From positions 48,384,374 through 48,448,373 of the forward strand of contig NC_068364.1 of the NCBI RefSeq assembly GCF_020536995.1: 64,000 bases of DNA. The letters run 5' to 3'. How positions within the stretch are numbered: position 1 is the stretch's first letter; the number at the start of each line of letters is the position of its first letter. The translations under genes and the position numbers were made by a program. The DNA is from Dreissena polymorpha. Lineage: Eukaryota; Mollusca; Bivalvia; Myida; Dreissenidae. The notes beneath the pieces are model-generated. The model had not been told where the DNA came from. It did not search any database and worked only from the letters and a program-made list of their open reading frames with translations. Positions 1-12,900 of this stretch are shown here, one piece after another.

Positions 1-369
1 AAAACTTAAGCATTTGTAAAAACTATCTTCCCAGTGTATAACACTGACTGACTTCATATTATCATGTTTATTGCATACTTATATTTATATAAGTGAGGTT
101 TTTAGATACTGTGGTCCCAGTTTCCCAAAACTTCACTGTCACAAGGACTTGGTGCTTGCAAAAATGTCGAGTCCAAGCCAAATATTGTGGCTATGTTTAG
201 CAGTAATTAAATATTTTTTAACCTTTTTGTGGACTACTCAGAAATTTTTTAATGTAATATCTACATTTTAACTGGTACGTATGTACATAAATATTAGGTG
301 TTTACGGTGTAAATGCTCACCACAAGTACTTTGATGGTGCTCATTAGTATTTGTTTCAACACACCCTAC

Positions 370-950
370 CTGAATAACATAAACACCACATGAAATGCTA
401 TCAAATTGCTTTGTGTGAGGAACACTCTCCATGGTCATGACTGGGGCTGTGAGGTTTCCAATCCTCGTCTGAACCTCTCATTCAGAAATGCACTGCAAAC
501 AGATAACACTCTTACATTGACAAGAATGAATTTTTTTTATACCTGCAACAATGTTTTCAACTTAATGAAAATAAGTCTTGCTACTGGTAAAAACTTTTTC
601 CACAGCTCAGTGATCAGACAGCCTGCAAACTATTGCCCTAAATCCAGGTTGTAGCATACACTGTTGGCCATGTTGCAGAAATAAATTGCCCAACAGATGA
701 AGTGACAGCAAAATAATAATATATATATCAGTAGTTGATCATTAGTGATATAACAGATATTCAAATAACATTCAACATTCTGAAATAAAAAAAGCAAACA
801 AATAATTACAATTACCTTTAGTTTAAACTTTGTGTTTTATGTTGTAATGTTTTGTGTTGTATGCAGGTAGCGTATTGGCATTTTTCATTAAACATGCAGT
901 TATTTACTTCCCTGATAAGTCAATGAAGCCAAGACCAGTATACTTTAATT
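370..950 (-). CDS. Tentative last exons with the protease Asp and Cys
   Basis: At 370-492 the minus strand reads ESVPHTKQFDSISCGVYVIQ, followed by a donor (CAG/GTAGGG). The Q-x-D-x-x-x-CGV pattern is the catalytic Cys motif of Ulp1-type proteases. A small exon at 908-950 would give YTGLGFIDLSG with a possible catalytic Asp, and its phase fits the acceptor at 493-494. Two problems remain: the frame must shift once inside 370-492 (or the exon begins later, at an AG near 450), and the join from exon 16 is out of phase by one. A possible terminal exon lies near 230-285. The 3' end of the gene is not secure. Confidence 0.45.
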
Positions 951-3900
951 CTTAAAAGAAATAACTTTGTATGCACACCTAAATAATTCAAGATGTCAGA
1001 ACTTTGTAGCCTCTGACTCTTTGAAGACAGCTCTTGTTTCTCGTATTTATTTCAGCAAAGATATTAATATCGATTATAATTGATAGCAATGAATATTGTA
1101 AAAATTTGAACTTCCATATGTTGGATATTGGACGTGCTCAGGCTTCAATAGCAGCAATTTAAGAAATTGTGTGACCACAACTGGAGGCTTGGATTAAATT
1201 ACTCCAGTATTTTCCATAAACACATAACAGTATTTGCCTGCAGTATGGAAACATTATTTAAGAACTGCAATAATGTAATAACTATTTTAACAAGAGCACC
1301 GCATAACAGGTGCCAACGCTCGGCTGTGGGTGCAGTTTTGATTAAATGAAAGATTGTCAGAATTTTATATAAAAAAAATTAGAGGTCACAGTGACCTTGA
1401 CCTAGTGAACAAAAAATGGGTGTGGCATGTAGAAATCATCAAGTTGCATCTACATATGAAGTTTCAAAGTTGTATGTGAAACCACTTTGATTTTAGTGAC
1501 AAATGTCAAGGTTTTAGCATGACGCGGACGGCAGACGCAGAGCTGACTATGACACAGTATCTATGACTCGGGGTTTCTCCAAAAACAGCCCAGCTAGAAA
1601 CAAACAAACAACAACAACTTTTAACTAATTGTTTAAGCACACAAACAAAGATTGAATCAAACGGTTACTTGAATTGTAAAAAGGAATAATATTTTCCATT
1701 TTTACTTACAACCAGTGTTCAAGGTAAATTTGTTTGGTGAATGACTGAACTCCAAGGGAATTAATGTATATAATACATCTATGTGCTGGCTTTATAATCT
1801 TGCGAGAAATTAAAAAAAATATTGAATACAATGCCTGAACATTAAAAAACACAGTTGGCATAAGGCATCAAAGGAAGTAAAGAAAGGGCCTCAAAAATTT
1901 CTTTCAGAGCTATTACTAGAACAAGATTAATGCAGCATTAAATTGTATTGGTTACATATTATTTATCAAAACAATATTTAGGGCACTTTTACACTTTGTG
2001 ACACCTGATGGATAAGTGTAATAGTTTCACAATGTGGAATTTTAAGCTAAAATATTTTTATTACAATAAACATAGCAACAAATGTTTGTCTCCCCTACTG
2101 CAAAATAAATAAATGTAAGTAAAATGCAGCTTAATTGTTTATAACATCCTGAAAGAATGGAACTGTATCAAGTAAATTGAAGGCTTGTCAGACATATCTC
2201 ATCTTTCATTTGTGTTGATGATAAGAGATTTAGGGAAACTTCTTTAAAGATTGTTTAGGACTTCAGCCTTCAACAATTTCCAGTATTGGCTTCAATATTT
2301 ACAGTATCCAATAACCAGCATGGCAATGCTGATGATTGAGTGGGTATAACATTTCTCTTCAATAGTTTTGATAACTGGCAAACTAGTTGTTTGTTCTCAA
2401 ATATCATGACAAATATCAGTAAGATTTAAACATACCACTAAGATCCAGTGATTGCCATTTTCGTTAACGGCTCCGACAACCGTATCAAACACATCGAAAT
2501 TGACCTGCAATGAAAAAGCAGTCTAGCATATATTCAGTTCCAGATAAAGAATTCATCGTTATATTATTTTTTACCAAAACATGTTCAAAAAATGCCCACA
2601 CCATAAAAACAGGGCAAAATTTGCTTCATTGATGCAGTGATTGAATGCAATGACATATGTTGATAGAGGAAATTGCATGGCAACAACTTAATGATGCATT
2701 ATCGCAAGCAGTGTAGGTTCTAGACCAATAAGTTACGTCTTTACATAACCTTATACACTTAACACTGATCCACTAATCTTTATATACATAAATATGCATC
2801 CATTGAAGGACCCATGACATATTTTTTGACCAAGCCTGACCCATATTCACTCTTAACCTAGACATCATCTTGATACAACTTCTGAACAAGTTTGGTAAAG
2901 ATCAGATCTATTTTCTAGACAGACAGACCAACCGACAGACAAAGCGAGTCCTATATAGCCCCCATTACCAATGGTAATGGACGTATGATAAATTTAACAA
3001 CAGAAAGAGAATTAATCAATAAAATTATATTTGGAACAATATTTTTCATTATTTTGGACATACTGATGCAAGGTATCCAGTCCTTTCAAAATCTCCAGTG
3101 AAGATAAGTGTTGCATTGATACAGTCCACATGGTAAACATTGCTAGATTCAATTGTGGCGATGTGGAGGCAAGCGTCTACCAACTACAGAGATAAAACAT
3201 TATAAATATTACATACATAAATACATTTTAAAATCCAAAGGGTGTTACTTGTTTTTATAAACCAAATAGACTAAAAGAATTCCGAAATATGCTTGCCAAC
3301 TTATGACAGCTTCAAGCATGTCAAGACTGCAAAAGACAAAATGCATAACAAAATACATCTAGTCCATTTTATAGTAAAAACAATCAACAGTAAGACATAA
3401 AACTAAGATTTAATTGTATTAAACACAGTTTTAAGTTACACAATTGTGCTTACTTCATCTGAGAGAGAAGACTTGAGACATTCAAAACTTCTTCGTGTTA
3501 TCACATAGGGTCCGATTCGCAGCACATGAGAATAACCAACAGGCTGTTCAATGATAGAAGTTAAAGCTGAAATGATATAAACAATAATGTCAAAGCATAA
3601 CTTTTAAACCAGAAACTGTCGGAGACGGGTGATGCTCCCCAAAGTTTTTTGTTGTTACAATAGCACTATATATTCAGATAATAGGAAATGTCTTGAGGGG
3701 CATAACTTTGGACAAAATAACACGATGGATGGTTTAGCAACTTAAAAATTTCAAATGGCCATAACTCATCTAAATAAATCATCTAACCAGAACCCACAAA
3801 TAACATGCGAATCTCCTCAAAGTAGTTAAGCTTCCCATAAAGCTTCATAATTCCAGTCAGTAGTTGGGGAGAAATAGCCCGGACAAGAATTGCACTATAT

Positions 3901-6900
3901 GTACAGTTTATAGAAAATTTAAAAGGGCCATAACTCTGTAAAATCATCCAACCATAACCTGCTGATAATATGCACATCTCCTCTTGGTAGTGAAGCTTCC
4001 CATAAAGTTTCATTGAATTCCGGTCATTATTTGCTGAGAAATATCCCGGACAAAAATTGTGCACGGACGGACGGACGGACAGACACACACACGCACGGAC
4101 AGACGAAGCAGCGACTATATGCTCCCCCCAAAATCAATTTTGGGGGAGCATAATAAACACAACTTAATGACTTGATGCACTCTGACTCTAACAGAACACA
4201 TCTACTTGTGACATTGAGAGCACGATTGTAATGCAGGGCAACTCATGTGATCAGATATGATGTAAATATTTTAAGGCCTGTCTTTTTGTACACTAATCTG
4301 TAAATTCACAACAAAAACAAAACTTGAACACTCAACATGACAATACACTTGCTAATAATGTCTATGGTTAATGAGAGCATACTATACAACAATCACACTT
4401 GGTTAAATAACACTATGTTGTTCTTCATAACAACTGTGTAACAAATGGAATAGTACAGCTCACATTTTTCACAATACAACCAAGAACCACCATCCAACAA
4501 ACTTACTACAATGTAATCACTTCAAAAACTTGATCTGGTTGTGTTAAAAATAACAACGGATACCTGAATCCTGAACTGTGCAGTCCTTTCTCATCTCAGA
4601 CCCATCTTCTGCGGGCTCTGCTGGTCTGGAAAGTCCAAATGATTTATTAGCTGACAAAATGTGTACAGGTAAATATTCACATGCAAAATTCAATTACAGG
4701 TTCTTGTTTTAATTCTTATTTTAATGACTCTATAGGCACATAAAATATTTTTTATAATTCCTGAAAATGTATATGTAATTTTGTAAAAAGTTATATTATG
4801 TGCAAACTCAAAATAATTGTGCATCCCTCTTTATTTTTACCTTACAACAATTGCAGAGTCTAATGGAACAATCTTCTCATTGCTCGATACTTGGGCAGTC
4901 TTCCTCTTCGTCGCTCCTTATTAAAAATAGTATGACCAATTAAATAGGTGTACAATATTTATTTGGTGATCAATTGACTCCAGCTTTTTACACAGTTCCC
5001 ATCGCATGTGGTATACGAGTATGGCACTGAAAAGTCAACGGCAATGAAGCGCATACAAGAAAAAGGGTTAATGATATAAGCTGTGGGCTTCGTGAGTCTT
5101 ACTTTGGTGTTGCTTGAAGAGTGAGTGGCCTTTTCATGGTTTGGTGGGTTGGGAAGGGCTTCAGAGCTATACTCAACCACTCCTTTATCAACTGTAAACA
5201 GAGGGGAGTTCTTAAAACTTTCAGCCAAGGTGTCCCAACCATGTCCTGGATCATGCATGATGACATGCAGGATGTGCTTGCAGGGCCAGTGAAATTTTAC
5301 CCAGTCAAAACAGCTACATGTGGGCATCATTCCTTGCAGATCGACAGTATACTGTCTGCCACTAGATGCGCTGGTTACCATAAGCACATTTTCTTGAAGA
5401 TCTGTAACATCACTAGCTACAGGCTCATTTGTAACTCGCTTCAAGCAATGGTTGACAAAGGTCCTGGATTTGTTCAACAGAAAGTCTGGAAGGCAGTATT
5501 TCTTCGATACCCACTCCATATTCTGTTGCAAATACCTGATGAAAAAAAATTAAACAAAATATTCAGAAATCAAATATGTGTTTTATGTACTGTACAAAAC
5601 ACTTATAACAAGATATCATAATATTCATACAGCTGTATTTCATGTATGATGTTTTCATACATAAATTTAAGATGTGATCTTGACCTTGTCTTTTAACTAG
5701 AAATAGATAACAACCTTTCCATGCTTAACATGCAAGTGTCAAAAGGAACTCAATTTATCACTCGTATACGATTTTATATAATAGAAATATATACAATTCA
5801 AAGAGTCTTTGTATGTCAGAAAAACTAAAATATATCAAATGTGAAAACTGAGGACAAACGAGATCACTCTGACAAGGCTGTCACATGTAGAAAATACTTA
5901 AACCGTTAAATTGACCTTGAACTTTAATATACCATTGCCAAAATCAATAGCCATCTTCTGCTAGTGGTAAGCATCAACTATGCCAAATATGAAGACAAAG
6001 GGATACACAGAACTTTAGATATCACTTGCATAAGGTTGTCACATAAAATAGTTCATTTTACCCGGACTCTTAAGGTTTAGATGCCATAATCAATAGGGGT
6101 CTTCCTCTAGTGGTAAGCAACCACTATACCAAATTAGAAAAACTTGTGTAAAAGAGAATAATTGAACAAGCTATGGTCTACTGTCATGTGCACAGCTGTA
6201 ATATGCCCTATCTTCCCTTATTTAGAGGGTCGGAATAAAATTGGGTAAAATTTCAGACAAGTTTAAAAAAACAACACCCTGCACTATAGCCAATATACAT
6301 TGCATGACATGTGCGACTACAGTCGAAATATAGAATGTGATGCCTAGATGGAGAAGTGTGTGTGTGTCACCTTTACACAAATGACACAATGAATGCTTCA
6401 TACCATCATTAAGATTTATACTTACTTTCGACAGACAGCAGGAACATATTTTGTGACCAACGTCGATACCATAGATGTCAGGGACCCTTCAGTGTAATAC
6501 CCAAGGTTACCCTCTTTAAAATGTCTATGCTGCCGCTCTAGTCCATTGGTTGTGTTGATCAACTTTCCTACCAATACTTGCCTATGATAAGTCACCCATC
6601 TCTGAAATAATGTTGTACAAGAAAGTAAATTCAGAGAAAAAAAATGATCTGCTATTAGTATCAACCCTGCAACATTAAAATCGTAAAAATTGCACATTGA
6701 TATAATTTAGTAGGTGGAACTATATAAGCTTGTAAAATTTACTTAATTTTTTTTTAATTTACTTTATTTTCGTAAACAAATATCAATGTGTAAAAAAATA
6801 CCAACCAATGTACAAGCAAACAACAATTAAACCAACAAAACATGAAGCAAACGCTTATGTTGTTCATGATAAAAACCAATGGCCGAGCAACCAAATTTTA

Positions 6901-9900
6901 CTTTGGACAACACTGAACTTGACTTTTCAATCCATACTTTGCTTTCATTGAGCCAAAAATGTCCAAACCACTCTTAAAGACTTTTGTTATCCAACCAGTG
7001 AGATGAAGATGTAAGCACACCTACAGTGTCATTGTAGGTTGCTTCGTCTGGCGAGTTGGCAATGCTGCGTAACCTACAAATAAGAACCAAAAGTATTACA
7101 TTCACGCGAAAAGTAAAATAAACAATGATAATTTAATGTGAAGCAGCTAATTGTTTTTCAGTCATTTCATATTGCATGACCAATTAAGGTTGAAGATACT
7201 CTTCTGTAAGTATTTGGAGGGAAAAACAACTTCTGTAAGTAATTTGAGGCAAAACAAATTCTGTAAGTTAGTAGAGATATTTTTTACAAGCCAATTATTT
7301 ACATTAATTTGTCAAACTGGAGTAAATCTTTAGTCAATAAAATAAGTTTAATTAACTACTTGTGAAATTAAAAATAAAAATAAACTTTAAAAAAACACAA
7401 TAAACTTACATTGTTAGAACCTCATCTGCATCCTTTACCCCATTTGCAGGTCCAACCCATCGTTTCCAGGCCTGTTCTCTGTGAAAGTCACAGAGAAAGG
7501 AAAAACATCCTGAAATGCAGAATATTCTTCTCGTTTATTAATGTTGTCAATTTATAAAAATAGATTTCCATTTTTTTTGCCACCATGGCTGTCTTCAAAA
7601 GTGATAAAAAAATAATAAACAGCTTTTTTTAAGGAAAATTAAAATGCAGAACTCTTGTACCACATTTGCCTTCCTATTCGTTTTTTTCTCCTGCTTTAGT
7701 AAGGGCTTATTTAGGCAACTTCCACCAAGAGGCTGGGACCTTACCCCAAGAGAATTTCTTAAAAATCAAACCCCAGGACCATTCCCAATTTCAATATAGC
7801 CCTACATTTTTATCTTCTGCACCCCAAGGCAAACTTATGACGTAATCATCTTGCTAGCGAGTTCAATTTTAAAGTAATCACAACAGTTATCTAATAATGA
7901 AATACAAGCACTGATCTTGCCTTAACTTCATACCAGGAAATGTTTCCTCAACAGCCCGTATCTCCTTCCTGTCATAGTCTTTCATAAAATAAGTTGGCTT
8001 CCCGTTGGGATTCCAGTCCTTGAGCACTGCAAGTCCCCGTTTAATATGAAAGCAGGTCTCATGTGGCAGGATAAAAAGGCCAACTACTACCAAACCACTA
8101 TTTGTGCTCACACACACACACAAAATAAAGGCACATCAAACTTGCAGGTCTTGTAGGTGGCATCTAGGAGACATATCTCTTGTCCATATCGCTCTAAAAG
8201 ATGCTTTTGAGCATTTGACTGATGGACAAAAAGAAACTCATCCATGCCTTCTTCCTTGTCTGGCACGCGGGATTCTTGGGGTCTAAAATATAGTTGAGCA
8301 ACCTTAAGATGTGCCTTTTGCTTGCCACAAAGATATTCTAATGACATAATTTTTATTGATGTCTTGTAAAAAGAGAGCAAACAAGAGGCCCATATGGGCC
8401 TGAATCGCTCTACTGCTTTAAACACTGTCACTGTGACCTTGACCTTTGACCTAGCGACCTGAAAATCAATAGGGGTCATCAGCCAGTCATAATCAATGTA
8501 CCAATGAAGTTGCATGATCCTAGGCCGAAGCATTCTTGAGTTAACATCTGGAAAACATTTTACTAATTCGAGTCACTGTGACCTTGACCTTAGAGACCTG
8601 AAAATCAATAGGGTTCGAGTCCTCATTAATATAAAGACACTGAGTAAGTTTGAAAAGAATCAGATGAAAACTGTGGACTTTATCGGATAAACAAGTTTTT
8701 ACTATTTCGAGTCACTGTGATCTTGACCTTTGACCCAGTGACCTGAAAACTAATAGTGTTCGAGTCCTTATTAATATAAAGACACTGAGTAAGTTTGAAA
8801 AGAATCGGATGAAAACTGTGGACTTTATCGGATAAACAAGTTTTTACTATTTCGAGTCACTGTGACCTTGACATTTGACCCAGTGACCTGAAAATCAATA
8901 GGATTCGAGTCCTCATTAATATAAAGACACTGAGTAAGTTTGAAAAGAATCGGATGAAAACTGTGGACTTTATAGGATAAACAAGACAACGTCTAACACT
9001 CACACACAGACCCCATGCCATCCCATAAGCTCTTCTGCCTTTGGCAGTAGAGCTAAAAACACACAAAAACAGGCAATTTTAATTTCAAAAGGACAGCTTG
9101 TTCTTAATAAGTGGCTGTAATAGATGGGTTATGCTCCCTGAATGGGATTTCACAAGTACTAGTTATTAACAAGAACTGAAGGCAGGTGAATTTTAAAAAT
9201 AATACACCAGTATTTTAGTTGTAACAAACTTTATAATACAAGCTTAGTTCAAATAAAAAGAAAGGGCAACAAGTGTTCCGCAGTCGGAGACAAATGCCCC
9301 CCCCCCCAAACGTTACCTTGACATTTGGCCTAGTGACCTGAAAATCAATAGGGGTCATCTGCCAGTCATGATCAATGTACCTATGAAGTTTCATGATTCT
9401 ATGCCTTAGCATTTTTTAGTTCTCATCCGGAAACTATTTGGCGGACGGACAGACTGACAGACAACATGTGCAAAACAATATAACCACTCTTCTTCGAAGG
9501 TGGCATAATAACTTAAAATTGTGTCGGTTAGGGTTGTGATTCATGTGCACTGCAGTTTTGCTCTGTGAGTTATGTTTACCTTTCTACACTCATCATCATT
9601 CATGGCAATAACTCTAAAGTCATGTCCCTGACAAAATTCCAGTATGAAAAACAGACAGTTGTCCTTATGAGAGAATAATAATACACATACCCAGATGCAT
9701 AAAAGAAGCGGTCTTCAGGCATATCCTTCTTCCACTGCTCAACATGTAGCCCCAAATTGGTCAAGTCATTGGAAGAAAATCTCACCAAACAAATATTTAA
9801 ATCAAAATAATTAGCTGGTAAACATGAAGATGTATTAACAAATAATTCCATGGTACTGAATTATTATTATTTCAGGTATTATTTCATGACATGTGATCAT

Positions 9901-12900
9901 TCATTTAATACACTATTCGCCAAAATATTTACAAACTGGAAAAAAGGTGGCATATGTCAACAAAAAATAATTATATTAATTTACTACGTAACGCCCCTCA
10001 TGAAACATTTGCTCATGTGACTACTCATGAAATAAAATACGATCTTACAATGAATTCAACAAATATCCTGTGCTTTGTTTAAGTACTTGCAATAGTATAC
10101 TGAATCTACTTTGAGAGGCAGCTATATTAATTTTTAAGGTTTTCTTAGATATTGATAAACAGCATTTTTGTTAAGTGGCACAGTGCCGTTATATAATATA
10201 AGGATCATTTTAACTAAACATTTTCTTTAGAAATATTCACATTTATTTGCATTTACAATCTGGGATATCTTTCAACACTTACTGTTGCATGCACATAGCA
10301 CTATACATGTGATTTCGAATTATCTTTCGACTTGGATAGTATCTGGGGTTCAGTAGACTGGCTGTGGGGAACTGTCGCTGGACAAAGCTATTAACAGCAC
10401 GTTCCACCTCATCCGTCCTCCTGGCTCCATCAGATACTAGCACATGAATTTGGTCTATGATTGCCTGATCAAGCCGCTGGTTTGCTGATCCCAACTGAAA
10501 CAATATATAAATAGTTGAAATTTATTTAATCTAGTGTAATTTTGTGACTTGCCCTTGAGTGAGAATAGATATGTGATATGCAAAATAATCTTACTAATTT
10601 GAAGTTACAATGGTAAGTTCAGTGTAAATTTTCACTGAAATTTTAATCTGTAAACGGTATAGAAATTACCGACAAAGTTTTATGTATACTGAACAAAAAA
10701 TATATGACCCTTCAGTATGCTCCACACACTGTCTTATTGTGGAATTTGTTCGCAGATTCACAGAAATTGATTAAGGGCCAAAGAATTTACAGAGCGCAAA
10801 CAGAGTCTTTTTCTTTAATATCGTGCTGAATAGACTAAACAGCTTTTTATATTACACAAGCAAAACAAGAACGCAGTGGAAGAGATCTGCTGACAATAGT
10901 ACAGTTGTGCTAAACAAAAATAGCCAAAACTTGGCCAAATTCTTGTAAATCTATCTAGCTGACCAATCAAATCCAACCTTTAAACAAGAGCACCGCATAA
11001 CGGGTGCCATGCTCGGCTGCGAAAGCTTGTCAGAATTTTTTTTAGAGGTCACAGTGACCTTTGACATAGTGACCCATGGGTGTGGCGTGTAGAACTCATC
11101 AAGGTTCATATACATATGAAGTTTCAAAGTTGTAGGTGGAAGCACTTTGATTTTGAAGGCAATGTAAATGCACGATGCCGGCGGATGGCGGACGACTAGC
11201 AAGCTATGACAATACCTCGGTTTTCTCCGAAACAGCCTCGCTTAAAAAGACTTAAGGTTTTCCAGCAGACATTGCGATGATTTCTGATTAAATATAATTC
11301 ATTTTTTTAATAATTTACCAGAATAAATCAATTTTTTTTTTGTTCAAAAGACCATTCAGGCTAATCGGAAATGATCTTTACTAGCCAGGACTGAGCTTTT
11401 ACTAGTTATTGTTCCAAAGTACCTTAGTGTATAACCCTGAATACTATTACATAGTGGAAAACAAACTTGTACACATAAACAATCGTGACCATGACCTTAG
11501 AGTGATAAACATACATGTATTAAAATTTTGCATTTTGTCACACAATGGATGGGCACTCCTAACCCCGCCCCCTCTCTCACTCCAAGGGGGTGTGGAATTA
11601 GCAGAAGTAGGAAAGTTGACACGGAAATAAAAGGTTTCTTGACAGTTCATGTGTGACAAATGCAAATGATAAGTAAAAGATAGACAATAGATAGACACAG
11701 TAAACAGGTGGACATGGATAGTTGCAATTGTTCTTGAACAATAACGCTTGAATGCAAAACTTACTTCACCAATCACATGGTTGTGGCTGGACTCGTCAGG
11801 CATATACACATATACCCTAAACACCCAATTCACAACTTCTGAAGACTTCAAGGCAGCATTTAGCAATATCCTTTTCTGTCTCTTTTGGTATTCAGAATTG
11901 GATGTTATCTGAAATGGATTACATTAAGTTTGAATATTTTAACTAATTCTTGCCGCTCATTTTTTACAACTAATTGTTATTGACTATTGAGTTTACGCAT
12001 GAGTGTACATCACAATTTTATTGATATTTTTTATCATTTTATATTTTGCTCATTTTATTTTTGGAATAATTTTTGGAAGTGATGAGGGTCTGCTGCTTTA
12101 GTAAAAACTAGAGCTTTGTCACAGAATTGACGAATACCCCCACACGCCGCATTGACACAGAGTATTTTGCATGTTGTCTTCTTAAAAAACAGCCGACACC
12201 AAGGTCAATGTTTAAAATGCACTTAGTGACCCCGTGACCTAGTTTTTGACCCGGCATAGCCCATGTTCGAACTTAACCTACACATCATCTACATACAACT
12301 TCTGACCAAATGTGGTGAAGATCGCAGGGATAGATTTTAAAAACCATGAGTCAATTACCCCTGGACTGAAATTTTGAGGAGTCCAATTGAAAAATGTTGG
12401 GGTCAATTTTGAAGCGTGTTAATTGTGTTTTTATCTGTATTATTCAATTTTTTAGATAAAAATATGCTCTAAGGGTAACACATTATCTTACAAAGTTATA
12501 CTGCTTTATCATCACCCCTATGATAGTTTTTCTAACAAAACATAATCTAAATGCATGGAACATCTAGTATATCCATTACTGTTAATCCGAATACTATACA
12601 TGTCCGAAATATGTACACTTAAGAATGCCTTACCTGTAGTAGTTAAACTATAATTATCCAAATTTTTCTTGTTGTTATCTGGTTTAACAAACCTTATCAA
12701 ATGTTTGTTAAATCCAGTTAATGCTTTCTCCATTATTGAATCATCATTACTTGCAATTTGAATCCCCAGCTTTGAAATGAACGCGGGTTGAATGTTAATT
12801 TACAATATGTCTGCCATTTACAATGTCGAAGGTCATGACGTAGCAATTTAATTCTTCTCGGATAATTTATATCTAATCGAGGAAATGTGTTTTGTCAATG

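Noticed and set aside
5121-5621. 166-codon plus-strand frame
   Set aside because: It is the shadow of the SWIM exon on the minus strand, which has family motifs and splice sites.
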